A program made the position numbers and the translations under genes. A model generated the notes under the pieces. It had not been told where the DNA came from. It saw nothing but the letters and a program-made list of their open reading frames with translations, and ran no database searches. From assembly GCF_001484605.1 (NCBI RefSeq), contig NZ_CP013747.1:3534001-3598000 (forward strand): a stretch of 64,000 nt of DNA, in the 5' to 3' direction. The stretch comes from Pseudarthrobacter sulfonivorans. GTDB taxonomy: Bacteria > Actinomycetota > Actinomycetes > Actinomycetales > Micrococcaceae. Shown piece by piece: positions 16,993-24,829 of this stretch (its first letter is position 1; every line of letters begins with the position of its first letter).

Positions 16993-18414
16993 ATGACCAC
17001 TGACACATTGGCCGCCGAGCTCGAGACAGCCCTGCCCACCACCCTTTTCCGTTTCGCCACCGCCGGATCGGTCGACGACGGGAAGTCCACTTTGGTGGGC
17101 CGCCTCCTGCACGACTCCAAGGCGATTCTTGCTGACACGCTCGACGCCGTCGCCCGCACGTCAGCAGACCGTGGCTTCGGCGGCTCGGCCGGCGGCATCG
17201 ACCTGGCCCTCCTGACCGACGGCCTCCGTGCCGAGCGCGAGCAGGGCATCACCATCGACGTCGCGTACCGCTACTTCGCCACGGACCAGCGCAGCTTCAT
17301 CCTGGCCGACTGCCCCGGGCACGTCCAGTACACCAAAAACACGGTGACCGGCGCGTCCACTGCGGATGCCGTCGTCGTACTCATTGACGCCCGCAAGGGT
17401 GTCCTGGAGCAGACCCGCCGGCACCTGTCCGTGCTGCAGCTGCTGCGGGTGGCGCACGTGATTGTGGCCGTCAACAAGATCGACCTCGTTGACTTCAGCG
17501 AGTCCGTTTTCCGCGAAATCCAGGCCGACGTGCAGCAGGTGGCCCGCGAACTGGGCATCGGATCCGCCGAGCTGGGCTCTGCCGACCACATCGATGATCT
17601 GCTGGTCATCCCGGTGTCCGCCCTCGACGGCGACAACGTGGTGGACCGGTCCGAGCGCACCCCCTGGTACGACGGCCCGGCCCTGCTCGAGGTCCTCGAA
17701 ACCCTGCCCGCCGCAGACGAGATCGACACGCAACTGGAGAGCTTCCGCTTCCCGGTGCAGCTGGTCATCCGGCCGCAGGGTGCGCTGGCTCCCGACGCCG
17801 TCGCTGGCGGCTTGGACGTGGAGGCCTACCGTGACTACCGCGCCTACGCCGGCCAGATCACCGAGGGCTCCGTAAAGGTGGGGGACAAGGTTTCCGTCAT
17901 CACTCCCGGCCAGGCTCCGCGCACGACGACGGTGATTGGCATCGATTTCGCCGGCGAGTCGCTGGAGGAAGCGTTCGCCCCGCAGTCGGTGGCAATCCGC
18001 CTGGCAGATGAGTTCGACGTCGCCCGTGGGGACACCATCGCTGCGGCCGGCACTGTCCGTGAGTCCACCGCCGACCTGTATGCCGCGCTGTGCTGGCTCT
18101 CGCCGAAGCCGTTGCGTGAAGGTGCCAAGGTGCTGGTCAAGCACGGCACCCGCACCGTCCAGGCGCTGGTCCGCAGCGTCAGCGGCAAGCTGGACCTGGC
18201 CACCTTCAAGCTCGAAGGCGCGTCCAGCCTGGAGCTGAACGACATCGGCCACGCGCAGCTCCGGCTCGCCGCGCCGCTGCCGCTGGAGAACTACCTGCAC
18301 CACCGCCGCACCGGCGCGTTCCTCGTCATCGACCCCCTGGACGGCAACACGCTGGCCGCGGGCCTCGTCAAGGACCACCCGGGCGACCACGAGGACGAGC
18401 GCTACTCGATCTAA
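16993..18414 (+). CDS. cysN: Sulfate adenylyltransferase subunit 1 (GTPase)
   Basis: This 473-residue EF-Tu-like GTPase drives APS formation by CysD. The G1 motif GSVDDGKS is at residues 25-32, G3 DCPGH at 106-110 and G4 NKID at 161-164, followed by beta-barrel domains 2 and 3. The protein ends shortly after the barrel, so it lacks the fused CysC APS kinase found in mycobacterial CysNC. Together with the FeS-type CysH this indicates the direct APS pathway. The gene ends the operon; a 21-bp-stem hairpin begins eight bases after its stop codon. Confidence 0.95.
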   Translation: MTTDTLAAELETALPTTLFRFATAGSVDDGKSTLVGRLLHDSKAILADTLDAVARTSADRGFGGSAGGIDLALLTDGLRAEREQGITIDVAYRYFATDQRSFILADCPGHVQYTKNTVTGASTADAVVVLIDARKGVLEQTRRHLSVLQLLRVAHVIVAVNKIDLVDFSESVFREIQADVQQVARELGIGSAELGSADHIDDLLVIPVSALDGDNVVDRSERTPWYDGPALLEVLETLPAADEIDTQLESFRFPVQLVIRPQGALAPDAVAGGLDVEAYRDYRAYAGQITEGSVKVGDKVSVITPGQAPRTTTVIGIDFAGESLEEAFAPQSVAIRLADEFDVARGDTIAAAGTVRESTADLYAALCWLSPKPLREGAKVLVKHGTRTVQALVRSVSGKLDLATFKLEGASSLELNDIGHAQLRLAAPLPLENYLHHRRTGAFLVIDPLDGNTLAAGLVKDHPGDHEDERYSI

Positions 18415-18422
18415 GTTTCTGC

Positions 18423-18488
18423 CGAAACCGCGGCTTGTTCGCAGATTTTGGCCTTCACGGGCCGGTTTGCGAACAAGCCGCGGTTTCG
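18423..18488. terminator. Long hairpin after cysN
   Basis: Perfect 21-bp arms (18423-18443 and 18468-18488, starting CGAAACCGCGGC) enclose 24 bases. It closes the sulfate reduction operon and separates it from rtcB. The T-rich GTCGTTTTCGT follows the second arm, which would help termination on the plus strand. Confidence 0.75.
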
Positions 18489-18522
18489 TCGTTTTCGTAT
18501 CCTTAACAGTGGGAGGCGAAGC

Positions 18523-19689
18523 GTGGAAACCATCAACCCCAAGCTCATCAGCTGGGCCTCGATCCTGGACGCCAAGACCCGCGAGCAAGCGCTGGCCACG
18601 TCCACGCTGCCGTTCATCTACCCGCACCTTGCCCTGATGCCGGACGCACACCTGGGCAAGGGTGCCACCGTCGGCTCAGTGATCCCCACCCTGCGCGCGA
18701 TCATCCCGGCCGCTGTGGGCGTGGATATCGGCTGCGGCATGATCGCTGTGCGGACCCAGTACTCGGTCAAGGACCTGCCCAAGGACCGCAAACGGCTGCG
18801 CGAGGACATCGAACGGGCCATTCCGTTGTCCGCAGGCCACAACAACCGGCGGGTCATGTCCACTGCCGAACCGCGCCTTGCCGAGCTCCGGAAGCTGGCG
18901 GCGCAGGCCGGCTTCAACCCTGCCCAGTATCTGGCCAAGTGGGAACTTCAGCTGGGCTCGCTGGGATCAGGCAACCACTTCATCGAGGTCTCCGCCGACG
19001 AGACCGACGCCGTCTGGCTGTTCCTGCACTCGGGCTCGCGGGGCGTGGGCAACAAGATCGCGCAGCACCACATCGGCGTCGCCCAGCAGGTGACCCGCAA
19101 ACGCGGGACCAGGCTGCCCGACCCGGACCTCGCCTACCTGGAGGAGGGTACCAGCGAGTTCGCCCGCTACATCAAGGAACTTCGCTGGGCGCAACACTTC
19201 GCCCTCCTGAACCGCGAGGAAATGATGGACCGCGTCATTACTCAGTTCGGCCACTGGGTGGGCGGCCATGTCACGGAGCGCGAGCGGATCAACTGCCACC
19301 ACAACTTCACGCAGCAGGAGACCCATTACGGCAAATCCGTGTGGGTATCGCGGAAGGGGGCGATCAGAGCCGAGCACGGCGATCCGGGACTTATCCCCGG
19401 GTCCATGGGGACGGCGTCGTACGTGGTGGAGGGGCTGGGGAACCCCGTCTCGCTGAACTCCTCCCCGCACGGGGCCGGGCGCGAGTACTCCCGCACGGCT
19501 GCCCGCAAGACCTTCTCCTTGGCCGAGCTGAAGACGGCCATGCAGGGCATCGAGTTCCGCGTCACCGAGGCCTTCATCGACGAGATTCCGGCGGCCTACA
19601 AGCCCATCGATGTGGTGATGAGGGACGCGGCGGACTTGGTCAAGGTGCGGCACAAGCTCCGGCAGCTGATCAACGTCAAGGGCGACTGA
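18523..19689 (+). CDS. rtcB: RtcB-family RNA ligase
   Basis: This 388-residue enzyme joins RNA 2',3'-cyclic phosphate (or 3'-phosphate) ends to 5'-OH ends using GTP and manganese. Family motifs are DAHLGKGATVGSVI, the metal Cys in VDIGCGMIAVRT, LGSGNHFIEV, LHSGSRGVGN, CHHNF, GSMGTASYVVEG and SPHGAGREYSR with the guanylated His region. The GTG at 18523 is supported by GGGAGG six bases upstream. No archease or RNA cyclase neighbour is visible. It interrupts the sulfur gene island between cysN and the SsuABC-like transporter, and nothing seen explains that position. It is shorter than E. coli RtcB-type proteins of about 400 residues but has the full core. Confidence 0.9.
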   Translation: METINPKLISWASILDAKTREQALATSTLPFIYPHLALMPDAHLGKGATVGSVIPTLRAIIPAAVGVDIGCGMIAVRTQYSVKDLPKDRKRLREDIERAIPLSAGHNNRRVMSTAEPRLAELRKLAAQAGFNPAQYLAKWELQLGSLGSGNHFIEVSADETDAVWLFLHSGSRGVGNKIAQHHIGVAQQVTRKRGTRLPDPDLAYLEEGTSEFARYIKELRWAQHFALLNREEMMDRVITQFGHWVGGHVTERERINCHHNFTQQETHYGKSVWVSRKGAIRAEHGDPGLIPGSMGTASYVVEGLGNPVSLNSSPHGAGREYSRTAARKTFSLAELKTAMQGIEFRVTEAFIDEIPAAYKPIDVVMRDAADLVKVRHKLRQLINVKGD

Positions 19690-19703
19690 ACCGAGCACGG
19701 AAT

Positions 19704-19738
19704 GTGACGTTGCATGAACCCGCGTGACCCCCCGTTTC
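19704..19738 (+). promoter_or_regulatory. Putative sulfur operator, site C
   Basis: GTGACG (19704-19709), GTGA (19724-19727) and GTTTC (19734-19738) repeat exactly the spacing of sites A and B. Seven bases separate GTTTC from the -35 of the SsuABC-like operon. AATGTGACG at the left end is shared with site B. Confidence 0.72.
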
Positions 19739-19745
19739 TGCTTCA

Positions 19746-19774
19746 TTGAATGGGTTTATGTCACTCCCTATGGT
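19746..19774 (+). promoter_or_regulatory. Leaderless-type promoter of the SsuABC-like operon
   Basis: TTGAAT (19746-19751), a 17-base spacer and TATGGT (19769-19774) end six bases before the ATG at 19781. The transcript would start at the start codon, which agrees with the lack of a convincing ribosome binding site. Confidence 0.58.
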
Positions 19775-19780
19775 GAAACA

Positions 19781-20938
19781 ATGACTAGTTCCAAGCCCGG
19801 GATGACCCGCATCGTGGCAGGCGAAAGCGCAGTACCCAAGCGCAAGCGTGCCATCGAGGCGGCCCTGGCCATCGGGCTCGTGTTCCTGATCGCCGCCGGT
19901 GCCGTTGTGGCGTCGTCCATTTCCCGTAATACGGCGGCAGAGGCATCCATCCCCGCGCCCACTCCGGCCGCAGAACTGAAGCTGGGCTATTTCGGAAACC
20001 TGACCCATGCCCCCGCCCTGGTGGGCGTGAAACAGGGGATTCTCGCCCGGAACCTGGGCAACACCAAGCTCAGCACCGAGACTTTCAACGCCGGGCCAGC
20101 CGCGATCGAGGCGCTGAATGCCGGTGCCATCGACGCGGCGTACATCGGCCCGAACCCGGCCATCAACTCGTTTGTCAAGAGCGAGGGGGAGTCCGTCAGC
20201 GTCATCGCGGGCGCCGCAGCGGGTGGGGCGCAGTTGGTTGTGCGTCCTGAGATTACCTCGGCGGCGGACTTGAAGGGCAAGACCCTGGCCTCGCCTCAGC
20301 TGGGCGGCACGCAGGACGTGGCGCTTCGCGCCTGGCTCGGCTCGCAGGGCTACGAGACCAATGTGGACGGCAGCGGCGACGTCGCCATTAACCCCACGGA
20401 GAACGCCCAGACGCTGAAACTGTTCCAGGATGGAAAGCTCGACGGCGCGTGGTTGCCTGAGCCGTGGGCGTCCCGTTTGGTGCTCCAGGCCGGAGCCAAG
20501 GTCCTGGTGGACGAAAAGGACCTCTGGGACGGCTCGCTCTCCGGCAAGGCCGGCGAGTTCCCCACCACCATCCTGATTGTGAACAAGAAGTTCGCCGCCG
20601 CGCACCCGGACACCGTAAGGGCCCTGCTGCGCGGCCATGTTGAGTCCGTGGCCTGGCTGAACGATGCACCTGTTGCGGAGAAGTCGAGCGTCATCAACGA
20701 CGCCCTGCAGGAATCGGCAGGCGCGGCGCTTCCCGCCGATGTCCTTGACCGAGCCCTGCAGAACGTGGTTTTCACGGTGGATCCGCTCGCGGGAACCTAC
20801 CCCAAGCTCCTCGAAGACGGGGTGAAAGCCGGCACCACCAAGCAGGCGGACATCACCGGATTGTTCGACCTCCGTGCCCTGAACGAAGTCACCGGGACCG
20901 CCGAACGGGTCTCCGCCGCTGGCCTCGGCCAGGACTGA
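19781..20938 (+). CDS. ABC transporter substrate-binding protein, sulfonate/nitrate type (SsuA-like)
   Basis: This 385-residue receptor belongs to the SsuA/TauA/NrtA group. It has one N-terminal hydrophobic segment (about residues 27-46) but no lipobox Cys, so it appears anchored by an uncleaved or signal-peptidase I type helix. Family patterns are LKLGYFGNLTHAPALVG, FNAGPAAIEALNAGAIDAAYIGPNPAI, DLKGKTLASPQLGGTQD and LDGAWLPEPWASRLV. It is co-operonic with an ATPase and permease and preceded by the same operator as the sulfate reduction operon. The substrate is probably a sulfur source: a sulfonate or, since sulfate-activation genes are co-regulated and no CysTWA is seen, sulfate itself. Confidence 0.85.
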   Translation: MTSSKPGMTRIVAGESAVPKRKRAIEAALAIGLVFLIAAGAVVASSISRNTAAEASIPAPTPAAELKLGYFGNLTHAPALVGVKQGILARNLGNTKLSTETFNAGPAAIEALNAGAIDAAYIGPNPAINSFVKSEGESVSVIAGAAAGGAQLVVRPEITSAADLKGKTLASPQLGGTQDVALRAWLGSQGYETNVDGSGDVAINPTENAQTLKLFQDGKLDGAWLPEPWASRLVLQAGAKVLVDEKDLWDGSLSGKAGEFPTTILIVNKKFAAAHPDTVRALLRGHVESVAWLNDAPVAEKSSVINDALQESAGAALPADVLDRALQNVVFTVDPLAGTYPKLLEDGVKAGTTKQADITGLFDLRALNEVTGTAERVSAAGLGQD

Positions 20939-20975
20939 CCGCCACCTACCGCACCAACTACTTAAGGACGGGACC

Positions 20976-21701
20976 ATGCCAGTCGTACTGGAAAACCTGG
21001 GCAAGCGCTTCGGCGACGGCGCCCCGGTGCTGGACGACGTCAACGCCACCATCGGCGCGGGCGAATTCGTCGCCCTCCTCGGTGCGTCCGGCTGCGGCAA
21101 ATCCACCCTGCTGAACATCATGGCGGGACTGGAGGTCCCGACGTCGGGCGCCCTGGAAGTGCCCAGCGACGGGGCAGCCTTTATGTTCCAGGACGCTGCC
21201 CTCTTCCCCTGGCTGACGGCGCGGGAGAATATCGAGCTGGCCCTAAAGCTGCGCGGTGTGGGGAAAGCTGAACGCCGGATCAAGGCCAACGAGCTGCTCG
21301 AGTTGGTGCACCTCGGCGAGGCCGGGGACAAGCGTCCGCACGAGCTCTCCGGCGGGATGCGCCAGCGCGTGGCACTGGCCCGTGCCCTGTCGCAGGACCG
21401 GCAGCTGCTGCTGATGGATGAGCCGTTTGCCGCCCTGGACGCCATCACCCGCGACCTCCTGCACGACGAGCTGGAACGCATCTGGAAGGAAACCGGCCGC
21501 ACCATCGTTTTTGTGACCCACAACGTCCGCGAGGCCGTGCGGCTGGGCCAGCGTGTCCTGCTGCTGTCGTCCCGCCCCGGCCGTGTGGTCCAGGAGTGGG
21601 CCGTCACCGAGGAACACCGAACCGACGCCGGCCTGGCCGGACAGCTGACCGGGGTCATCACCGCCCGGCTGCGGGAGGAGATTCGCCGCCATGCCAAATA
21701 A
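20976..21701 (+). CDS. ABC transporter ATP-binding protein (SsuB-like)
   Basis: This 241-residue ATPase energises the transporter. Walker A GASGCGKST is at residues 36-44, the signature is LSGGMRQR, and Walker B with the following D-loop is LLLMDEPFAALD, then the switch His in FVTHNVREA. These sequences fit the nitrate/sulfonate/taurine subfamily. It starts 37 bases after the binding protein and overlaps the permease by 11 bases, so all three are one transcript. No sensor or regulatory domain is attached. Confidence 0.93.
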   Translation: MPVVLENLGKRFGDGAPVLDDVNATIGAGEFVALLGASGCGKSTLLNIMAGLEVPTSGALEVPSDGAAFMFQDAALFPWLTARENIELALKLRGVGKAERRIKANELLELVHLGEAGDKRPHELSGGMRQRVALARALSQDRQLLLMDEPFAALDAITRDLLHDELERIWKETGRTIVFVTHNVREAVRLGQRVLLLSSRPGRVVQEWAVTEEHRTDAGLAGQLTGVITARLREEIRRHAK

Positions 21702-22644
21702 CCCCACGCCCCTCGCCGAGACCGAACCTTTCGAGGCCAAGCCGGAAACCCGCAAAGTCCACGCCGCCCTGACCCGAACTTCCACCGGGCATGAGGACCT
21801 GCGAGAGCTCGAGGCCGGGCTGGATTCGCTCCAGTCCGACGCCGCGCGCAAGCACCGGATCGACTGGAGCCGGGTGCTCCTGCCGGTCGCCGCCCTTGTG
21901 GTCCTTGTCCTGATCTGGCAGTTCTACGTATCCCTGGGCCTGAAGCGCCGCGACCTGGTTCCCGGTCCGCTGGATGTCCTGGGCCAGATCGGCGTGCTTT
22001 GGGGCGAGGCCAAGCTGCAGGAAGCGGTGTGGACCTCGCTGCAGCGCGGGCTGGTCGGGTTCCTGATCAGCGTTGCCATCGCCACGCCGGTGGGGCTGCT
22101 GCTGGCCCAGGTTGCGCCGCTGCGCCGTGCCTTCGGGCCTCTGATTTCCGGCCTTCAGGTGCTGCCGTCCGTAGCCTGGGTTCCTGCAGCCATCATCTGG
22201 TTCGGCCTCACTGATGCCACCGTCTACTTCGTGGTCTTTATGGGTGCGATCCCGTCCATCATCAACGGGCTGATCTCCGGCGTGGACCAGATCCCGCCGC
22301 AGTACCGCCGCGTCGGCACGGTCCTGGGTGCGAACCGTTTCCAGATGGCCGTGCAGATTGTCCTGCCTGCCGCACTTCCCGGATACCTGGGCGGGCTCAA
22401 ACAGGGCTGGGCATTCTCCTGGCGGTCGCTCATGGCCGCGGAAATCATCGCCGTGGGCGGCACCATCGGCTTCGGACTCGGCTCGCTGCTTGACCAAGGC
22501 CGGGTCCTGTCCGACATGACGGTTGTAATGGCCGCGATCCTGCTGATCCTGGCCGTCGGCATTCTCATCGAGCTGCTGGTGTTCGCGCCGATCGAGAAGC
22601 GCCTCCTCCGCAGCCGCGGCCTCCTCGCCGGCAGCACCCGCTAA
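21691..22644 (+). CDS. ABC transporter permease (SsuC-like)
   Basis: This 317-residue membrane protein forms the channel of the sulfonate-type transporter. The N-terminal about 65 residues are charged and cytoplasmic; six hydrophobic segments follow. The EAA-type loop is in the segment RRVGTVLGANRFQMAVQIVLPAALP near residues 208-232. VLPSVAWVPAAIIWFGL is a hallmark of the SsuC/TauC/NrtB group. The start overlaps the ATPase gene end. The operon ends at a strong hairpin nine bases beyond the stop. Confidence 0.93.
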   Translation: MPNNPTPLAETEPFEAKPETRKVHAALTRTSTGHEDLRELEAGLDSLQSDAARKHRIDWSRVLLPVAALVVLVLIWQFYVSLGLKRRDLVPGPLDVLGQIGVLWGEAKLQEAVWTSLQRGLVGFLISVAIATPVGLLLAQVAPLRRAFGPLISGLQVLPSVAWVPAAIIWFGLTDATVYFVVFMGAIPSIINGLISGVDQIPPQYRRVGTVLGANRFQMAVQIVLPAALPGYLGGLKQGWAFSWRSLMAAEIIAVGGTIGFGLGSLLDQGRVLSDMTVVMAAILLILAVGILIELLVFAPIEKRLLRSRGLLAGSTR

Positions 22645-22652
22645 CCCTCCTT

Positions 22653-22717
22653 CCAACGCGGGGTCAGATCCGGCCCAATAACCACGGTTTATTAGGCCGG
22701 ATCTGACCCCGCGTTGG
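22653..22717. terminator. Long hairpin, family A copy 1
   Basis: Perfect 23-bp arms (22653-22675 and 22695-22717) begin CCAACGCGGGGTCA and carry GATCCGG in the middle. AATAA and TTATT pair inside the loop around CCACGGT. The end and loop sequences are the same as in the hairpin at 26305, but the middle of the stem differs on both arms in a compensating way. It terminates the SsuABC-like operon. Confidence 0.78.
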
Positions 22718-22835
22718 TTATTTAGTACCCGGCAGAGCCCGACGGCGAGTCCCGCCGTCGGGCTTTGCTGTTCTGTTTTGCAGGCGACGACCTACGCCGG
22801 AGCCCCACCATCGTGAGATCTGGCAGACTGGCGCC

Positions 22836-23285
22836 ATGACTGTCAGCTTCGTGTGCCGCACCGCGTCCGCACTCCCGCCGGAGCGCCTGTTCGACCTCGC
22901 ACGCAGCATTGAGGCGCACATGGATTCCCAGAAGGCCGCCGACGAACGGGCAGTTGGCGGGGTTACGTCGGGCCTGATCGGTGAAGGCCAGTACGTGACC
23001 TGGCAGGCCCGGCATTTTGGCGTACCGCTGAAGATGACCAGCCGCATCACCGCACTGGACTTCCCCAACAGCTCCACGGACGAACAGGTCAGGGGCCCGT
23101 TCAAAACGTTCCGCCACGTCCACGAGTTCGAATCCACGGCCACCGGCAGCATCATGACGGACCGCGTGGAGTTCAGGGCGCCGTTCGGGATCCTGGGCCG
23201 GCTGGTGGAAGACCTGGTCCTGCGCCGCTACCTGCAGCGGCTCATCGTTGACCGCGGCCGGTTCCTCAGCAGCATGAGCAGCTGA
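22836..23285 (+). CDS. SRPBCC-family ligand-binding protein
   Basis: This 149-residue protein looks like a small START/polyketide-cyclase (SRPBCC) fold. It has an N-terminal strand with SFVCRTASALPPERLFDLARSIEAHM, internal strands (KMTSRITALDFP, FKTFRHVHEFE, SIMTDRVEFRAPFG) and the C-terminal amphipathic helix LVEDLVLRRYLQRLIVDRGRFL. Such proteins bind hydrophobic ligands; many are annotated as cyclase-like. No catalytic role can be assigned. It stands alone between the SsuABC-like operon and cysG, with hairpin and repeat elements on each side. A CAGACT box six bases before the ATG suggests leaderless transcription. Confidence 0.72.
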   Translation: MTVSFVCRTASALPPERLFDLARSIEAHMDSQKAADERAVGGVTSGLIGEGQYVTWQARHFGVPLKMTSRITALDFPNSSTDEQVRGPFKTFRHVHEFESTATGSIMTDRVEFRAPFGILGRLVEDLVLRRYLQRLIVDRGRFLSSMSS

Positions 23286-23287
23286 AC

Positions 23288-23365
23288 TGGGGCACTTTGA
23301 CACGGACGCGCCGGCGATCGATCCGGCTTTGGCGTTCCTGACGGCCAATGTGCCCCACGATGGCG
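23288..23365 (+). repeat. Dispersed GGGGCAC/GTGCCCC repeat, copy 3
   Basis: The element runs from TGGGGCAC (23288-23295) to GTGCCCCA (23350-23357) plus CGATGGCGC. The termini are inverted repeats of 8 bp. It shares both ends and parts of the interior with the element at 11197-11276 (opposite strand) and its ends with the one at 10211-10290. It lies in the intergenic space upstream of cysG, just before operator site B. Confidence 0.6.
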
Positions 23366-23398
23366 CCCCGACGGCGTCCCACGAGCCCGCCCGGCAAT

Positions 23399-23433
23399 GT
23401 GACGCAGGGTTACCTTACGTGAACTGGTGTTTC
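23399..23433 (+). promoter_or_regulatory. Putative sulfur operator, site B
   Basis: GTGACG (23399-23404), GTGA (23419-23422) and GTTTC (23429-23433) have the same spacings as sites A and C. Eight bases separate GTTTC from the -35. The distance from GTTTC to the -10 box is 31 bases, as at site A. Confidence 0.72.
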
Positions 23434-23441
23434 CGCTGCCG

Positions 23442-23470
23442 TTGTTGGTGTAACGGCGCGGCCCTACCGT
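23442..23470 (+). promoter_or_regulatory. Leaderless-type promoter of cysG
   Basis: TTGTTG (23442-23447), a 17-base spacer and TACCGT (23465-23470) end six bases before the ATG at 23477, exactly as in the other two sulfur promoters. There is no ribosome binding site. Confidence 0.58.
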
Positions 23471-23476
23471 TGATTC

Positions 23477-24742
23477 ATGGCAATTCAGGATATTTACCCC
23501 ACAGCACTGCGGCTGCTCGGCCGCCCCGTGCTGGTGGTGGGCGGCGGCCCCGTGGCAACCCGCCGCGCCAAGGGTCTGCTCGACGCCGGTGCGCGGGTCA
23601 CCGTCGTGGCTCCCGTTGCCTCCGCCGCGCTCCGCGAACTGGCCGACGCCGGCCTCCTCACCTGGGAGCCGCGCACTTACCTTCCCTCCGACGTCGACGG
23701 CGTCTGGTTCGTCCAGACGGCCACCGGAGATCCCGCCGTGGACACCCAGGTGTCGGCCGACGCCGAGGCGCAGCGCATCTGGTGCGTCAACGCCTCCGAC
23801 CACGAAGCCTCCGCCGCGTGGACGCCCGCCGTCGCTGTGGTTGACGACGTGCAGATCGCCGTGAACGCCGGGGGAGACCCGCGCCGTGCCATGGCCCTGC
23901 GTGACGCCGTCGCCACCGCACTGGAAACCGGCGACCTCCCGCTGCGCCGCCGTCGGGCGTCGGCGGGCTCCGTGGCCCTTGTGGGTGGCGGGCCCGGCGA
24001 CACCGGCCTCATCACCGTCCGCGGCCGCAGGCTGCTCGGCCAGGCCGACGTCGTGGTGGCAGACCGCCTCGGCCCGCGCGAACTGCTCAACGAACTCGCC
24101 CCCGACGTCCGCGTGATCGAAGTGGGCAAGACCCCCGGCCACCATCCCGTGCCGCAGGCGGAGATCAACCGCATCCTTGTCGACGAAGCCCTGGAGGGGC
24201 ACCGCGTGGTCCGGCTCAAGGGCGGCGATCCGTACGTCCTGGGCCGCGGCGGCGAGGAAGCCGAATACTGCCGGCAGCACGGCGTCGAGGTGGAAGTGGT
24301 TTCCGGCGTGACGTCCGCGATCTCCGTCCCGGCCGCCGCCGGCATCCCCGTGACTCACCGCGGCCTGGCCAAGGGCTTCAGTGTTGTCACTGGCCACGAG
24401 GAGCTGTCCGAGGTCCCCGCCCGGGCAGATCACACCATCATCCTGCTGATGGGCGTGGCCGCACTTCGGGATTCGGCCGCTGCCCTGGCTGGCGCCGGTT
24501 TGCCTCAGGACACTCCAGTTGGCATCGTTGAGAACGGCTATCTGCCGAATCAGCGCGTGACGATCGGCACGCTCGGTTCCATCGCCGACCAGGCGGAAGC
24601 CACCGGCGTCGCAAATCCTGCCGTGATTGTGATCGGCGACGTTGTCCGCGTCAGCCCGTTCGCGCCGTCGCACTTCAGGACAGCGGACTACAGCACCACC
24701 ACCCCGAACAGCCCCCGCACCACCCGAGTTCTAACCCCCTGA
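23477..24742 (+). CDS. cysG: Siroheme synthase: precorrin-2 dehydrogenase fused to uroporphyrinogen-III methyltransferase
   Basis: This 421-residue fusion makes the siroheme precursor. Residues 1-150 are the precorrin-2 dehydrogenase half with the NAD motif VVGGGPVATRRAKGLLDAGA near 20-39. Residues about 165-410 are the SAM-dependent methyltransferase with LVGGGPGDTGLIT (169-180), VVADRLG, LKGGDPYVLGRGGEE and VVSGVTSAISVPAAAGIPVTHRG. The short linker between them leaves out most of the ferrochelatase helical region of E. coli CysG, so iron insertion is probably done by CbiX at 12.7 kb. Its promoter carries operator site B, linking siroheme supply to sulfite reductase expression. Confidence 0.93.
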   Translation: MAIQDIYPTALRLLGRPVLVVGGGPVATRRAKGLLDAGARVTVVAPVASAALRELADAGLLTWEPRTYLPSDVDGVWFVQTATGDPAVDTQVSADAEAQRIWCVNASDHEASAAWTPAVAVVDDVQIAVNAGGDPRRAMALRDAVATALETGDLPLRRRRASAGSVALVGGGPGDTGLITVRGRRLLGQADVVVADRLGPRELLNELAPDVRVIEVGKTPGHHPVPQAEINRILVDEALEGHRVVRLKGGDPYVLGRGGEEAEYCRQHGVEVEVVSGVTSAISVPAAAGIPVTHRGLAKGFSVVTGHEELSEVPARADHTIILLMGVAALRDSAAALAGAGLPQDTPVGIVENGYLPNQRVTIGTLGSIADQAEATGVANPAVIVIGDVVRVSPFAPSHFRTADYSTTTPNSPRTTRVLTP

Positions 24743-24746
24743 AACC

Positions 24747-24808
24747 CATCGATTGCTCCGCAACCGCCCTTATGAGTCCTCAAAAGGGCCATTACGGAGC
24801 AATCGATG
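24747..24808. terminator. Large stem-loop between cysG and the ferredoxin reductase
   Basis: CATCGATTGCTCCG (24747-24760) pairs with CGGAGCAATCGATG (24795-24808). An inner stem GCCCTT (24766-24771) with AAGGGC (24784-24789) and a TGAG/CTCA tip extend it. The last bases include an ATG in frame with the next gene, but that codon belongs to the hairpin arm. Confidence 0.7.
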
Positions 24809-24829
24809 CAGAAGAAAAGGAACACAGCC

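Noticed and set aside
19676..21697. A 673-codon open frame on the minus strand
   Set aside because: It is antisense to the SsuA- and SsuB-like genes, which have Walker motifs and family signatures.
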